Origin: Rhodoplanes sp. Z2-YC6860
GTDB lineage: Bacteria > Pseudomonadota > Alphaproteobacteria > Rhizobiales > Xanthobacteraceae
Assembly: GCF_001579845.1 (NCBI RefSeq)
Contig: NZ_CP007440.1
Span: 3,308,029-3,372,028, forward strand
Direction of reading: 5' to 3'
Length of the DNA stretch: 64,000 nucleotides
Position numbers and translations under genes: made by a program. A model generated the notes under the pieces. The model did not search any database. It saw nothing but the letters and a program-made list of their open reading frames with translations, and had not been told where the DNA came from. This document shows positions 48,951 to 57,546 of this stretch, one piece after another. The stretch's first letter is position 1. Every line of letters starts with the position of its first letter.

Positions 48951-51326
48951 CTACCACCTGAACGAGGTGGCAATCTCGTAGGTGCGCGGAGCGCCGAGAT
49001 AGATCTGGTCCGGGTAGCCGGGATCGGAGAACGCGGCATAGGTCTTGTCGGTCACGTTGCGGACCCGAAAGCTGACACGCGCCTTATCGAGTTGCGGCAA
49101 GTCGAGATCACGGCCGGGAATGTCGATGTAGGCGAACAGGTCCGCGGTGGTATAGGGCTCCATCACGGTGGTATCGTCCTCGAAAAGGTAGCGTCGGCCG
49201 ACGTGGCGCACCTGGGCACCGACCTCGACGGGCCAGCGCCACTTGTTCCAGCGATACGATCCGCCCGCGTTGATGATCAGCGGCGCGACATTCGACGGCG
49301 TGTTGCCGGTGAACACGTCGAAGTCCTTGTAGCGCGACTCGGTCACAGCGACATTGCCCCAGAATTTCCAGCCGTCGAACGGCCGCACGGCCGCCGCGAA
49401 TTCGAGGCCGCGAGTGTTGACCTCGCCGGCGAGTGTGGTGATCGCGTTGGTGAGCGCCACATACACGTTGTGCCGCGTGATGTCGTAGGCCGAGAACGTC
49501 CACTCGGCCCGATTGTCCCAGAACAGGTGCTTGACGCCGGTCTCGTAAATGCGCGCTTCGGTCAGCTCAAGCGAGGTTCCCGGCCGGATGGAGAAGATGC
49601 CGGCCGCGGCGGGATCGTAGGCCGTTGCGGTCATCGCATAAAACATCAGGTTGCGGATCGGCTCGAAGGTCACGCCCGCGCGGTAGGAAACGGGATTCCA
49701 CGCCTTCGTGAAGAAAGAGGCCGGCGGGGACGTGCCGTCGAAGTTGACGCGGTCGCTGCTGAGCGCGAAGTGCTCGTAGCGAAGACCGCCGATGAGCGAC
49801 AGCCAATTCGTGAGCTTGAGCCGGTCCTCGACCGATACAGCGAGCGTATCGAGCCGCTTGCCAATCTTGTCCGGCTGGAGGTCACCGTAGGTGCCGCGGT
49901 CCGGGCTGAAGATGTCGACGGTGTCCTGCGGAAAGCCGCCGGCATGCTGGCTGAAGGTCAGCCAGTTGCGGCTCATCTGCAGCCCGAGCGCTGCGCGATT
50001 TTCCAGCCCGAACAGCCGCGTATCCCAGACCACGTCGGTGTTGTTGCCGACCAGGCGCTGGTCATGCCCGACGAAGAAACGGTCACGATCAATCGTGTTG
50101 GTTGTGCCGTTGAAGGCGTAGGTTTCGCTGTCGAGCCAGTGGCGTCTTGCTTGGTAGTAATAGCTCTGGTTCTTGACCGTCAGATCGGTGTACGGCGTCC
50201 ACACGAAGCCGGAGCGCACCCAGAGCTCCTCGGCGGCGGTTGAATTGTCGAGGACGTTGTAGTTGGTTTTGAGTGTTCTTCTATCGATCGTCACCGGCGC
50301 GATCGTCGAGCCATCGAAGGTGCTGACTGCACTGCCTGACACGACGCCGCGAACAGCATTTGATCCAGCGGAAGACGTCGGTACCAAAGGCGTGCCCCAG
50401 TAGGCGCGGCCTTCATCCCTTTTGTACTCGATAGCAGCGAACATCTTGAACGAACTGTTTGCGCGATAGTCGAGCTGTGCCGCTATGTTGGTGAGATCGC
50501 GGTCGGAATCGTTGATGAAACCGTTGACGCGCGAACCGGCCACATCGAAGCGATAGTCGAGCCCTGGCAGGGCGGTGCTGCCGCCGGAGCCGTAATGCGT
50601 TCGTGTGGAGCCGAGCGAGTCGACCGACACGTCGAGTTCGCTCCGGATCGGGCCGCTGGTCGGCTGGCGGCTGACATAGTTGACCGATCCGCCGATCGCG
50701 TTGAGCCCGCTCATCAGCGCGGAAGGGCCTTTGAGGAATTCGATCTGCGATAGGTTCGCGGTGTCCATCGTGCGCGCCGAGATGCTCGCCGGGCCGGTCG
50801 AGATGCCGTTGTAGAGAACGTTCACCTCGCCGAAGCTGAAACCGCGCATCGAGAAGTTGGCGGGTGCACCGGCCACGTCGACAGCAAGTACGCCAGTGGC
50901 GGCGTTCGCAGCCTCGGCGGTGGTGCGAACGCCAAGCTCGCGCATGGCCTGCTGGTCGACCACCTCGACGCTGGCCGGCGACTGGCGCGGCGTAAGCCCG
51001 AGCCGGCTCGCGCTTTCTGCGACCATGTTGGTGTTGAGCGGGCTTCTGGCCGTTTCGCTTGGGCTCAGCGGGGGCATGGGGGCGGGCAGGGGATTGCGTC
51101 CGCGCTGCGCTGGCTCGGCACCCCGCCGGGCCGCTTTCTTCTTTTTGGTGGTCACCTGAATGCGCGGCAAATGCGTCCGCCGCGACTGCTCTGCGCTTTG
51201 TGCCAGAGCCGGACTTAAATCACTCTGCATCAGGAACAGGGATGGCCCGAACAGCACGATCGAGCCCGCACCAAGCAACCACGCGCGCGAACGCGCACGC
51301 AGGGAGCCAACAGATTTGGAAATCAT
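48951..51326 (-). CDS. TonB-dependent outer-membrane receptor under cobalamin riboswitch control
   Basis: A 791-residue outer-membrane receptor. After a signal peptide come a basic, Lys-rich linker, a plug domain (about 115-235: PASVEVVDQQAMRELG, FSMRGFSFGEVNVLYNGIS, QIEFLKGPSALMSG, GSVNYVSRQPT) and a 22-strand barrel ending in the aromatic residue of EIATSFRW. By sequence it is closest to siderophore (FhuA/FpvA-like) receptors, but the cobalamin riboswitch directly upstream indicates that it imports a corrinoid or is at least repressed by B12. The ATG at 51326 begins the signal peptide; GTG 51362 is an alternative. No TonB, ExbB or ABC importer is adjacent. Confidence 0.85.
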   Translation of the reverse strand: MISKSVGSLRARSRAWLLGAGSIVLFGPSLFLMQSDLSPALAQSAEQSRRTHLPRIQVTTKKKKAARRGAEPAQRGRNPLPAPMPPLSPSETARSPLNTNMVAESASRLGLTPRQSPASVEVVDQQAMRELGVRTTAEAANAATGVLAVDVAGAPANFSMRGFSFGEVNVLYNGISTGPASISARTMDTANLSQIEFLKGPSALMSGLNAIGGSVNYVSRQPTSGPIRSELDVSVDSLGSTRTHYGSGGSTALPGLDYRFDVAGSRVNGFINDSDRDLTNIAAQLDYRANSSFKMFAAIEYKRDEGRAYWGTPLVPTSSAGSNAVRGVVSGSAVSTFDGSTIAPVTIDRRTLKTNYNVLDNSTAAEELWVRSGFVWTPYTDLTVKNQSYYYQARRHWLDSETYAFNGTTNTIDRDRFFVGHDQRLVGNNTDVVWDTRLFGLENRAALGLQMSRNWLTFSQHAGGFPQDTVDIFSPDRGTYGDLQPDKIGKRLDTLAVSVEDRLKLTNWLSLIGGLRYEHFALSSDRVNFDGTSPPASFFTKAWNPVSYRAGVTFEPIRNLMFYAMTATAYDPAAAGIFSIRPGTSLELTEARIYETGVKHLFWDNRAEWTFSAYDITRHNVYVALTNAITTLAGEVNTRGLEFAAAVRPFDGWKFWGNVAVTESRYKDFDVFTGNTPSNVAPLIINAGGSYRWNKWRWPVEVGAQVRHVGRRYLFEDDTTVMEPYTTADLFAYIDIPGRDLDLPQLDKARVSFRVRNVTDKTYAAFSDPGYPDQIYLGAPRTYEIATSFRW

Positions 51327-51370
51327 AACGCCACAGTCCAACGGCGAACGCTTAACCGTCACCGCGACTG

Positions 51371-51414
51371 CTGACTTGTTCCTGCCTTCGCCCCTGAGGG
51401 GCAGGAAGCGTCAG
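51371..51414 (-). promoter_or_regulatory. hairpin between riboswitch and receptor gene, probable expression platform
   Basis: CTGAC and GTCAG form the outer stem and TTCCTGCC (51379-51386) pairs with GGCAGGAA (51400-51407). There is no U-run on the transcript side, so a block of translation initiation fits better than termination. The hairpin ends 44 bases ahead of the chosen start codon. Confidence 0.55.
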
Positions 51415-51469
51415 TCGTTGTCGTCGCATCGGCACACCCCGGCCGACACGCTCGCGCGTGACCATTGCT

Positions 51470-51648
51470 GGTGGCAGATCTCCTGGCTCACGGGTCGCTG
51501 TTTTCGCCCGCCTTCCCAGGAATTCACATTCCCAGTGGCATGATCGGGCGGAAACTCGCCGCTTACAGTTGCGGGGGCAGCCGCGGCATTGTGTGCAAAG
51601 CGCACACGCACCGCGTTCCCTTTTGATCCCTTGCGGGAACCACCGGGA
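51470..51648 (-). promoter_or_regulatory. cobalamin (adenosylcobalamin-type) riboswitch
   Basis: Read on the minus strand, the conserved blocks appear in order: CCGGTGGTTCCC, AAAAGGGAACGCGGTG, GCTGCCCCCGCAACTGTAAG with the following CGGCGAG, CCACTGG, TTCCTGGGAAGG and GAGCCAGGAGATCTGCC. These are the core of the class-I cobalamin riboswitch, including the B12 box and the closing GCCAGGAGA element. It precedes the TonB-dependent receptor. Binding of adenosylcobalamin is expected to lower expression. No second riboswitch is seen in the window. Confidence 0.95.
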
Positions 51649-51728
51649 GCAAACCTCGCATCAGAACGCGGATCGCGTCAACCCGCTTTTGCTCGCCTGC
51701 GCTATTCGCCGCGCCAACTGTCGTGCCG

Positions 51729-52247
51729 TTATTGAGCGAAATCCGCACAGCGCTGGATCTGGTCGGCGTTGCCCCACGGCATGATCGGCACCGAGGAGGT
51801 CGAGTTCTTCGGCGAGCCCTCGATCACCCTGTCGGAATAGACCATGTAGACAAGCACGTTCCGCTTGGTGTCGCAGCCGCGCACGATCTGCATCTTCTTG
51901 AAAAACAGCGAGCGGCGTTTGCGGAACATGTCGTCGCCTTGCTCGAATTTCTCCTTGAAGCGGATCGGTCCGACCTGCCGGCAGGCGAGCGAGATGTCGG
52001 AGACCTCTTCGGCAAGTCCGACCCAGCCCTTGAAGCCGCCTTTCTCCGGCACGGTGAAATGGCAGGCGACGCCTTCAACCAAGGGATCGTCGAGTCCGTA
52101 GGTCGCAAGCTTGTCGTTGGGTGAAACCCATTTGAAGACCGTGGAGCGCTTGAAGATCAGGTCGGGCTCGTCGGCCGCGAAGGCCGCCGTGGCTGTACCT
52201 GCAAAAAGGCCCAACAGCAGCGTCAGCGATCGCAGCACAGCAGGCAT
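51729..52247 (-). CDS. CreA-family exported protein
   Basis: A 172-residue protein from the ATG at 52247; the ORF continues upstream without a signal peptide. A signal peptide ends near AAFAAD. The mature domain matches CreA: VGLAEEVSDISLACRQVGPI, then FEQGDDMFRKRRSLFFKKMQIVRGCDTKRNVLVYMVYSDRVIEGSPKNS read in pieces. Cysteines in VACHF, LACRQ, RGCD and RCAD may form disulfides. CreA is a widely conserved periplasmic protein of unknown function. It is transcribed toward the riboswitch region and ends about 80 bases short of it. Confidence 0.85.
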   Translation of the reverse strand: MPAVLRSLTLLLGLFAGTATAAFAADEPDLIFKRSTVFKWVSPNDKLATYGLDDPLVEGVACHFTVPEKGGFKGWVGLAEEVSDISLACRQVGPIRFKEKFEQGDDMFRKRRSLFFKKMQIVRGCDTKRNVLVYMVYSDRVIEGSPKNSTSSVPIMPWGNADQIQRCADFAQ

Positions 52248-52498
52248 CACGTGATCTCCGTCAACCGATTCGATGCGACGCGCCAAGTGGCGGCGCCTGG
52301 AAGCCGTTAGATGGCGAGGTCGGAGAAAAAAGCCAATGTCGCCCAATGTCAGGAAAGGCGCTGCAGGTGGGAATGCGCCTGCAACCTGATGCGGCGAATT
52401 ACCAGTTTCAGGTTGTATTGCGGGGGAATAAGTTCCCAATGGCCACGACACCTCCGTTCAACCTAAGATGTTGTCGGGGACGCTAGTCTGGGGGTGTG

Positions 52499-52672
52499 GT
52501 GTTGAAAAAACCGGCGTGCGAAGACGCGGAATACATTGCAGAAATGTGCGGCGAACTCGCGAGGCTTGCCGAGCGAGGGGGATTTCAAGTCGGCGCGTAT
52601 TTGCTGAGCATGGCTCAGCTCGAATTCCAAAAACACGCCGGGCAGGATTGTTCGGTCGATACGGCGAACTGA
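52499..52672 (+). CDS. 57-residue small protein of unknown function
   Basis: The frame starts at GTG 52499 (GTG 52496 and TTG 52502 are alternatives) with GGGGG a few bases upstream and ends at TGA 52670-52672. The core reads DAEYIAEMCGELARLAE and then GAYLLSMAQLEFQ, two amphipathic helices with conserved-looking Ala and Leu spacing. I recognise this two-helix pattern from very short proteins common in Bradyrhizobium relatives. The function is unknown. It is 72 bases ahead of the LysR gene on the same strand. Confidence 0.6.
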   Translation: MLKKPACEDAEYIAEMCGELARLAERGGFQVGAYLLSMAQLEFQKHAGQDCSVDTAN

Positions 52673-52744
52673 CAGTTATCTTGAGCTGCCGTCCGTTCCG
52701 ACACACTCAGGCTCGCGTGGAGCTTTGTTTGATGGCGGCCCGAC

Positions 52745-53704
52745 ATGACTGAGATCGAAACGCGGTTGTTTCGCTATTTCGTGGGGCTTGCCGAAGAGCA
52801 GCACTTCGGCCGCGCGGCGATGAATCTCGGAATCAGTGCGCCGACGCTCACGCAGCAGATCAAGAAGCTCGAGCAGCAGCTCGGCGCCAAGCTCGTACAG
52901 CGGCGCGGCAACACCCATGTCGAACTGACCGAAGCCGGCCTTCGCGTGCTGGACCGCGCCCGGAATGTCCTGCGCGAAGCCAAGGAGGCGGTGGCCGTCG
53001 CCCGCCAGGCAGCACGCGGCGAGGTCGGCCGCATCGAGGTCGGGTTCATGCCCTCGGTGGTCTGGTCCGGATTGGTGCAGAAATTCATCGGCGAATTCCA
53101 GCATGAGAATCCTGGAATCGAAATCTTTCTGCACATGATGAATGTCGAGGAGCAGCATACCGCGCTGGTTCAGGAAGAGCTCGATTGCGGGTTTGTCCGC
53201 AGCCCGCTGAAATTTCCACCACGAATTGCCGGGATCGATGTGTTCCGACAGCCGATGGTGCTGGCCATGCCGCAACAGCATCGTTTGGCGGCGCACGCAT
53301 CCATCGACCCGGCGGAGCTGACGAATGAGATTTTTGTCAATCCGCCGACGGTGTTCGAGCTGGCATTCTGGGACGATACGAGGGCGATCGCAGCGCTTGG
53401 CAATTTTATCCCGAAAGTCGAAAAGCGCACTCACGACATGATCATGAGTCTCGCCTATGTGGCAGCGGGATACGGAATTGCGATCGTCGCGAAATCGTTC
53501 GAGAAGATCGGCATCCCGAACATCGTCTTCCGCGACTTTGTGCCGACCGCTGCACCGATCTCGACGGTGGCTTTCGCATATCGCCCGAACAACTCGTCAC
53601 CGGCGGTGAAAATGCTCGTGTCTTTCATGCGCCGCTTCGCGCTTGAGAAATCGACGTCGTCGAAGGCGGCTGGTCTTCCGGAGGGGCGTCTCGGTGAGCT
53701 TTGA
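52745..53704 (+). CDS. LysR-family transcriptional regulator
   Basis: A 319-residue regulator. The winged helix-turn-helix covers residues 5-62 (LFRYFVGLAEEQHFGRAAMNLGISAPTLTQQIKKLEQQLGAKLVQR). The effector domain follows from about residue 90 with VGFMPSVVWSGLVQKFIGEFQ. LysR proteins usually control a neighbouring gene together with a small ligand. The next gene, a Bug binding protein, overlaps the end of this one by 11 bases, so they are co-transcribed, unlike the usual divergent arrangement. The ligand may be the carboxylate bound by that protein. Confidence 0.88.
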   Translation: MTEIETRLFRYFVGLAEEQHFGRAAMNLGISAPTLTQQIKKLEQQLGAKLVQRRGNTHVELTEAGLRVLDRARNVLREAKEAVAVARQAARGEVGRIEVGFMPSVVWSGLVQKFIGEFQHENPGIEIFLHMMNVEEQHTALVQEELDCGFVRSPLKFPPRIAGIDVFRQPMVLAMPQQHRLAAHASIDPAELTNEIFVNPPTVFELAFWDDTRAIAALGNFIPKVEKRTHDMIMSLAYVAAGYGIAIVAKSFEKIGIPNIVFRDFVPTAAPISTVAFAYRPNNSSPAVKMLVSFMRRFALEKSTSSKAAGLPEGRLGEL

Positions 53705-54671
53705 CCGGCGGCGATTTTTGCACCTGTGCGTCGGAGCTGTCTCGTTCGCTTCTGCACCGCGCTCCGTCTTGGCAAACGTTTTCCCGAATCGGCCGGTTAA
53801 GATCATCGTGCCTTTCGCGCCGGGCGGGATCGGCGACATCCTGATGCGGCTGATTGGCGCCCGACTGCAAGAACGGCTGGCGCAACCCTTCATCGTCGAG
53901 AACCGGCCCGGCGCGGGCGGCAATCTCGGCGCCGAACTGGTCGCGAAATCGCCCGGCGACGGCTACACGCTGTTGTCCACGGGCACGCCCAACACCATCA
54001 ACGCGTCCTACTACGATAAGCTCAATTTCGATTTCATCCGCGATCTTACGCCGGTCGCGGGCGTCACCCGCGGTCCGCTGTTCATGGTGGTCAATCCGTC
54101 GGTGCCGGCGCAGAGCGTTCCAGACTTCATCGCCTATGCCAAAGCAAACCCGGGCCAGATCGCGATGGCCTCGTCCGGCAATGGCACCGCGCCACACCTG
54201 TCCGGCGAACTGTTCAAGATGATGGCCGGCGTCGACATGGTGCATGTGCCCTATCGCAGTGAAGGGCCCGCGATCGCCGACGTCGTGAGCGGGCAGGTGC
54301 AGCTGATGTTCCCCAATCCGCCGGCCGCGATCGCGCACATCCACGCGGGAAGGTTGCGGGCCCTCGCGGTGACCAGCGCCGAGCCGGTTGCGGCGCTGCC
54401 CGGGGTGCCGGCGCTTGGCAGCTTCGTTCCGGGATACGAGGCGACGGCATGGCTTGGGCTTGGCGCGCCGCGCAGCACGCCGCCGGATGTCATCGACAAG
54501 CTCAACAGGGAAATCAACGCGATTCTGACCACGCCCGTGATGCAAGAGCGCATCGTGGCGTTGGGCAGCACGGCTTTTGTGGCAACGCCGGTTGAACTCG
54601 CCGCGTTCATCGAGGCGACAACCGGCACATGGGCGAAGGTCATCGCCTTCGCCGGGATCAAGGCGCAGTAG
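53694..54671 (+). CDS. Bug/TctC-type solute-binding protein, Tat-like signal
   Basis: A 325-residue protein starting at GTG 53694, which has GGAGGGG eight bases upstream and lies within the end of the LysR gene. The N terminus has a twin-arginine-like signal (FDRRRFLHLCVGAVSF). The mature protein has the Bug pattern RPVKIIVPFAPGGIGDILMRLIG, VENRPGAGGNLG and, near the end, GYEATAWLGLGAPRSTP. It binds an unknown carboxylate in the periplasm. No tripartite transporter membrane gene is present. Coupled translation with the LysR regulator suggests they sense or take up the same compound. Confidence 0.87.
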   Translation: MSFDRRRFLHLCVGAVSFASAPRSVLANVFPNRPVKIIVPFAPGGIGDILMRLIGARLQERLAQPFIVENRPGAGGNLGAELVAKSPGDGYTLLSTGTPNTINASYYDKLNFDFIRDLTPVAGVTRGPLFMVVNPSVPAQSVPDFIAYAKANPGQIAMASSGNGTAPHLSGELFKMMAGVDMVHVPYRSEGPAIADVVSGQVQLMFPNPPAAIAHIHAGRLRALAVTSAEPVAALPGVPALGSFVPGYEATAWLGLGAPRSTPPDVIDKLNREINAILTTPVMQERIVALGSTAFVATPVELAAFIEATTGTWAKVIAFAGIKAQ

Positions 54672-54681
54672 CTTCAGCCAA

Positions 54682-54873
54682 TCAATTGGGTGCCGAAGGC
54701 ACGCTTCGGGATTGGCTGCTCATGTCCGTTGGCGCGTTGGCGGGGGTATGAGGGCCCCAAAGCATGTTGGCGCCCATGATACCCAGGATGAGAAGCACAA
54801 TTCCCGCCGAGACACCGTACATGAGGCGCATTTCGCGCTTATTCCGAGCCACGACATCATCGTCTTCGGTCAT
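54682..54873 (-). CDS. small membrane protein
   Basis: A 63-residue protein from the ATG at 54873, with GGGAG six bases before it. Residues 1-17 are acidic and basic (TEDDDVVARNKREMR), residues 18-38 form one membrane helix (MYGVSAGIVLLILGIMGANML), and the tail is polar (PTDMSSQSRSVPSAPN). No function is known. It ends 11 bases from the Bug gene, to which it is convergent. Confidence 0.65.
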   Translation of the reverse strand: MTEDDDVVARNKREMRLMYGVSAGIVLLILGIMGANMLWGPHTPANAPTDMSSQSRSVPSAPN

Positions 54874-54979
54874 TGCCAGCTCCCACGAAATAGGGGTCGC
54901 CCGCAATCCAACCAACGAAGCTGTAGGGTGCCGGGTTCCACGCTTGCGGAACCCATTGATTTGACGGCCGATCCTGAGG

Positions 54980-56362
54980 CTAGCGGACCCGGTTGCCGCT
55001 GACCTGCAGATTGGCGTAACGCGCGCTGTCGCGCTCGAGATCGGTGACCGGCCGCGCGAAGTCCATGCCGACGATCGCACCCTTGGCCGCGCCCGAGATC
55101 AGGTTGCCCGAGATCACCGCGGCGCCAGCGCCGTTCGATACCGACACCGCGATGCCATGACGCGCGTTGCGCACCACGTTGCCGGTGACCGAGACGTCGC
55201 GCATATAGGCGCCCCAGCCGATGCTGATGCCGGCGCTCGGTGCGCCTTCGATCACGTTGCCGTTGATCGCGACGTCGGCCTCGGCGGCGATGCCGATGCC
55301 CGCGCCGTCATTCGGATCGGTGCCGGCTGGGCGCTTGTTCTTGAGATTGCGAATGAGGTTGCCCTGCACGGTGGCGAGACGTCCACCCTCGTTGAAGTTG
55401 ACCACCGCGACACCGATCGCGGCGCCGTCGACGGTGTTGTTGGAGATCACCGCGCCCTCAAAGCCGAACTCCGAATAGATCGCCACCTCGCCCACGTCAG
55501 TCGCCAGGTTGTTGGCGATCTGGATGTTGGAGGCGGCGTTGCCGCGCACCGCCGAGAACGCCGCCCGTGCGATGCGGTTGCCGCGCACGATCACGTTGCC
55601 CGAGCGGAACACGTTGATGGCGTTGCCGTACTGACCCGAACCGCCTGAGGCGTTGCGGATGTCTTCGACGCGGTTGTCGAGGATCAGCGTGCCGTCATCG
55701 CCCTGCCGCGAGCGATGCACCAGGATGCCGCCGTCACCGGCGCCGCGAACGGTGTTCGCCGAGATGGTGAGGCCTCGGGCATCGAGCGAGTAGATCGCGA
55801 CATCGGCGGAGTTGACGATGGTGTTGCCGCTGACGGTGCCCTGCACCGCGTCGAGGCGAATGCCGGCATGGCCGGAATTCACGATCTCGCAATCGGTGAT
55901 GCGAACTTCATTGCACTGGTCGAAATGCACCAGCGCGGTGTTCTGAGGCAGGGGGCGGCCGGCGCCGTCGAGCACGAGGCCGGCAAGCGTGGTGTGCTCG
56001 GCGCCGACTGCAGAAATCAGAGTTGGATTGGGTGCATTGCGCAGCGCTCCTGCCGCGAGGACCAGCCGGGTTGCGCCACGGACGCCGACGATCTGGGCGT
56101 AGCTTGGAAGCTTCAGCCCTGCGACACGATAGTCGCCGGGACCGAGCATCAGCGGCACGCGTGCGCCCGCAGCCCTGTCGATCGCGGCCTGGAGCATTGC
56201 GGTCTGATCGGCGCCGCCGCCGGCACGCACACCAAGCTGCGTGGCGTCGATACCGAAGGTCGAAAGCGGCGCGGCCGCGGCCGGAGTGGCCAGCCCGACT
56301 GTGGCTGGAACCGCACCGGTAAGCGCGGAAACGGCGATGAGACGGCGGCGGTTCAGTTCCAT
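54980..56362 (-). CDS. Tat-exported right-handed beta-helix protein (TIGR03808-like)
   Basis: A 460-residue protein. ATG at 56362 gives a twin-arginine signal (ELNRRRLIAVSALTGAVPA). The mature part begins with a pectate-lyase-like start (AMLQAAIDRAAGARVPLMLGPGDYRVAGLKLP) and then about 14 coils of roughly 22 residues in which Asn, Gly, Val and Ile recur, such as NTIVNSADVAIYSLDA and NRIARAAFSAVRGNAA. These form a right-handed parallel beta-helix. The pattern fits the TIGR03808 family, known from alphaproteobacteria. It may bind or act on a polysaccharide outside the cell; no catalytic residue can be assigned. Confidence 0.82.
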   Translation of the reverse strand: MELNRRRLIAVSALTGAVPATVGLATPAAAAPLSTFGIDATQLGVRAGGGADQTAMLQAAIDRAAGARVPLMLGPGDYRVAGLKLPSYAQIVGVRGATRLVLAAGALRNAPNPTLISAVGAEHTTLAGLVLDGAGRPLPQNTALVHFDQCNEVRITDCEIVNSGHAGIRLDAVQGTVSGNTIVNSADVAIYSLDARGLTISANTVRGAGDGGILVHRSRQGDDGTLILDNRVEDIRNASGGSGQYGNAINVFRSGNVIVRGNRIARAAFSAVRGNAASNIQIANNLATDVGEVAIYSEFGFEGAVISNNTVDGAAIGVAVVNFNEGGRLATVQGNLIRNLKNKRPAGTDPNDGAGIGIAAEADVAINGNVIEGAPSAGISIGWGAYMRDVSVTGNVVRNARHGIAVSVSNGAGAAVISGNLISGAAKGAIVGMDFARPVTDLERDSARYANLQVSGNRVR

Positions 56363-56503
56363 GTCCGAACTCCGAGATGCATCAGGCGAGATCATTTCAA
56401 GTCTCGGGCCAGCGTTTTCGAAGGTTGGTTGTGCCGGGGTGGCACAAAACGAGACGCGAGCTGTCCCCTTCGAGGAATGCTGGCACAGCGGCCAAACGGT
56501 TAA

Positions 56504-57487
56504 TCAGAGGCCAAGCGCGGCTGCGATCTCGTCGACCGCCAAGGTCGGCGACAGGCGGCCCTCGGCGACGGCCGCCTCGATCTGCGGCAGCCGGGCGCGC
56601 AGGCCCGCATCGGTATGGAGCCTTGCGAAGACACGCTGCTCGAGCATCGACCACATCCACTTCACCTGTTGTTCGCGCCGGCGCTGCGCCAGCTCACCGG
56701 TGCCGGTCATGCGCTCGCGATGGAGCACGACTTGCCCCCACAACCCGGCGACGCCATCGCCGGTCAGCGCCGAATAGGTCACGACCGGCGGAGTCCAGTT
56801 TGTCGAGCGCGGCGTCAGGATATGCAGCGCCGCGCGGTACTCCGCGGCCGCACTCTGGGCACGCTTGACGTTATCGCCGTCGGCTTTGTTGACCGCGATC
56901 ATGTCGGCGAGCTCGACAAGGCCCTTCTTGATGCCCTGCAATTCGTCGCCGGCGCCAGGCAGCATCAGCGCCAGGAAAAAATCGGTCATGTCGGCCACGG
57001 TGGTTTCCGACTGGCCGATACCGACGGTCTCCACCAGCACCACGTCGAAACCTGCAGCCTCGCAGAGCAGCATTGTCTCGCGCGTCATCGCGGCGACGCC
57101 GCCGAGCGTGCCGGACGACGGCGAGGGACGGATGAAAGCGTGTGTGTCATTGGCAAGCCGCGCCATCCGGGTCTTGTCGCCCAGGATCGAGCCACCGGTG
57201 CGGCTTGAGGACGGATCGACAGCCAGCACTGCAACCTTATGGCCCGCCCCAGTAAGATGCGTGCCGAGCGCGTCGATGCTGGTCGACTTGCCGACGCCCG
57301 GTGCGCCGGTGATGCCGACACGAATGGCCTTGCCGGTCAGCGGCAGCAGCTCTTGCACCAACTCGTGCGCCTGCCGGCGATGGTCGGCGCGCTTGCTCTC
57401 GATCAGCGTGATAGCGCGCGCGAGCGACGCGCGGTCGCCATCGCGGACGCGGCGGGCGAGGGCGGTGATGTCGAGGGCAGCGGCCAT
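56504..57487 (-). CDS. meaB: methylmalonyl-CoA mutase-associated GTPase (MeaB)
   Basis: A 327-residue G3E-family P-loop GTPase. Walker A is GAPGVGKS at residues 61-68, VLAVDPSSSRTGGSILGDKTRM is the switch I segment, LVETVGIGQSE is Walker B/switch II, and AVNKADGDN the base-recognition motif. MeaB checks loading of adenosylcobalamin into the mutase and protects it. The gene is the last of the mutase operon, 59 bases after the DUF3298 gene. The short helical tail matches dimerising MeaB proteins. Confidence 0.92.
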   Translation of the reverse strand: MAAALDITALARRVRDGDRASLARAITLIESKRADHRRQAHELVQELLPLTGKAIRVGITGAPGVGKSTSIDALGTHLTGAGHKVAVLAVDPSSSRTGGSILGDKTRMARLANDTHAFIRPSPSSGTLGGVAAMTRETMLLCEAAGFDVVLVETVGIGQSETTVADMTDFFLALMLPGAGDELQGIKKGLVELADMIAVNKADGDNVKRAQSAAAEYRAALHILTPRSTNWTPPVVTYSALTGDGVAGLWGQVVLHRERMTGTGELAQRRREQQVKWMWSMLEQRVFARLHTDAGLRARLPQIEAAVAEGRLSPTLAVDEIAAALGL

Positions 57488-57546
57488 GACGGGCTCAAAC
57501 TGTCACAGCGGCCGCGCCCGGAACAGCTGTTCCGGCGGTTGATCCC

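Noticed and set aside
48951-51326. Plain siderophore-receptor annotation
   Set aside because: Family resemblance supports it, but the cobalamin riboswitch immediately upstream contradicts an iron-only role.
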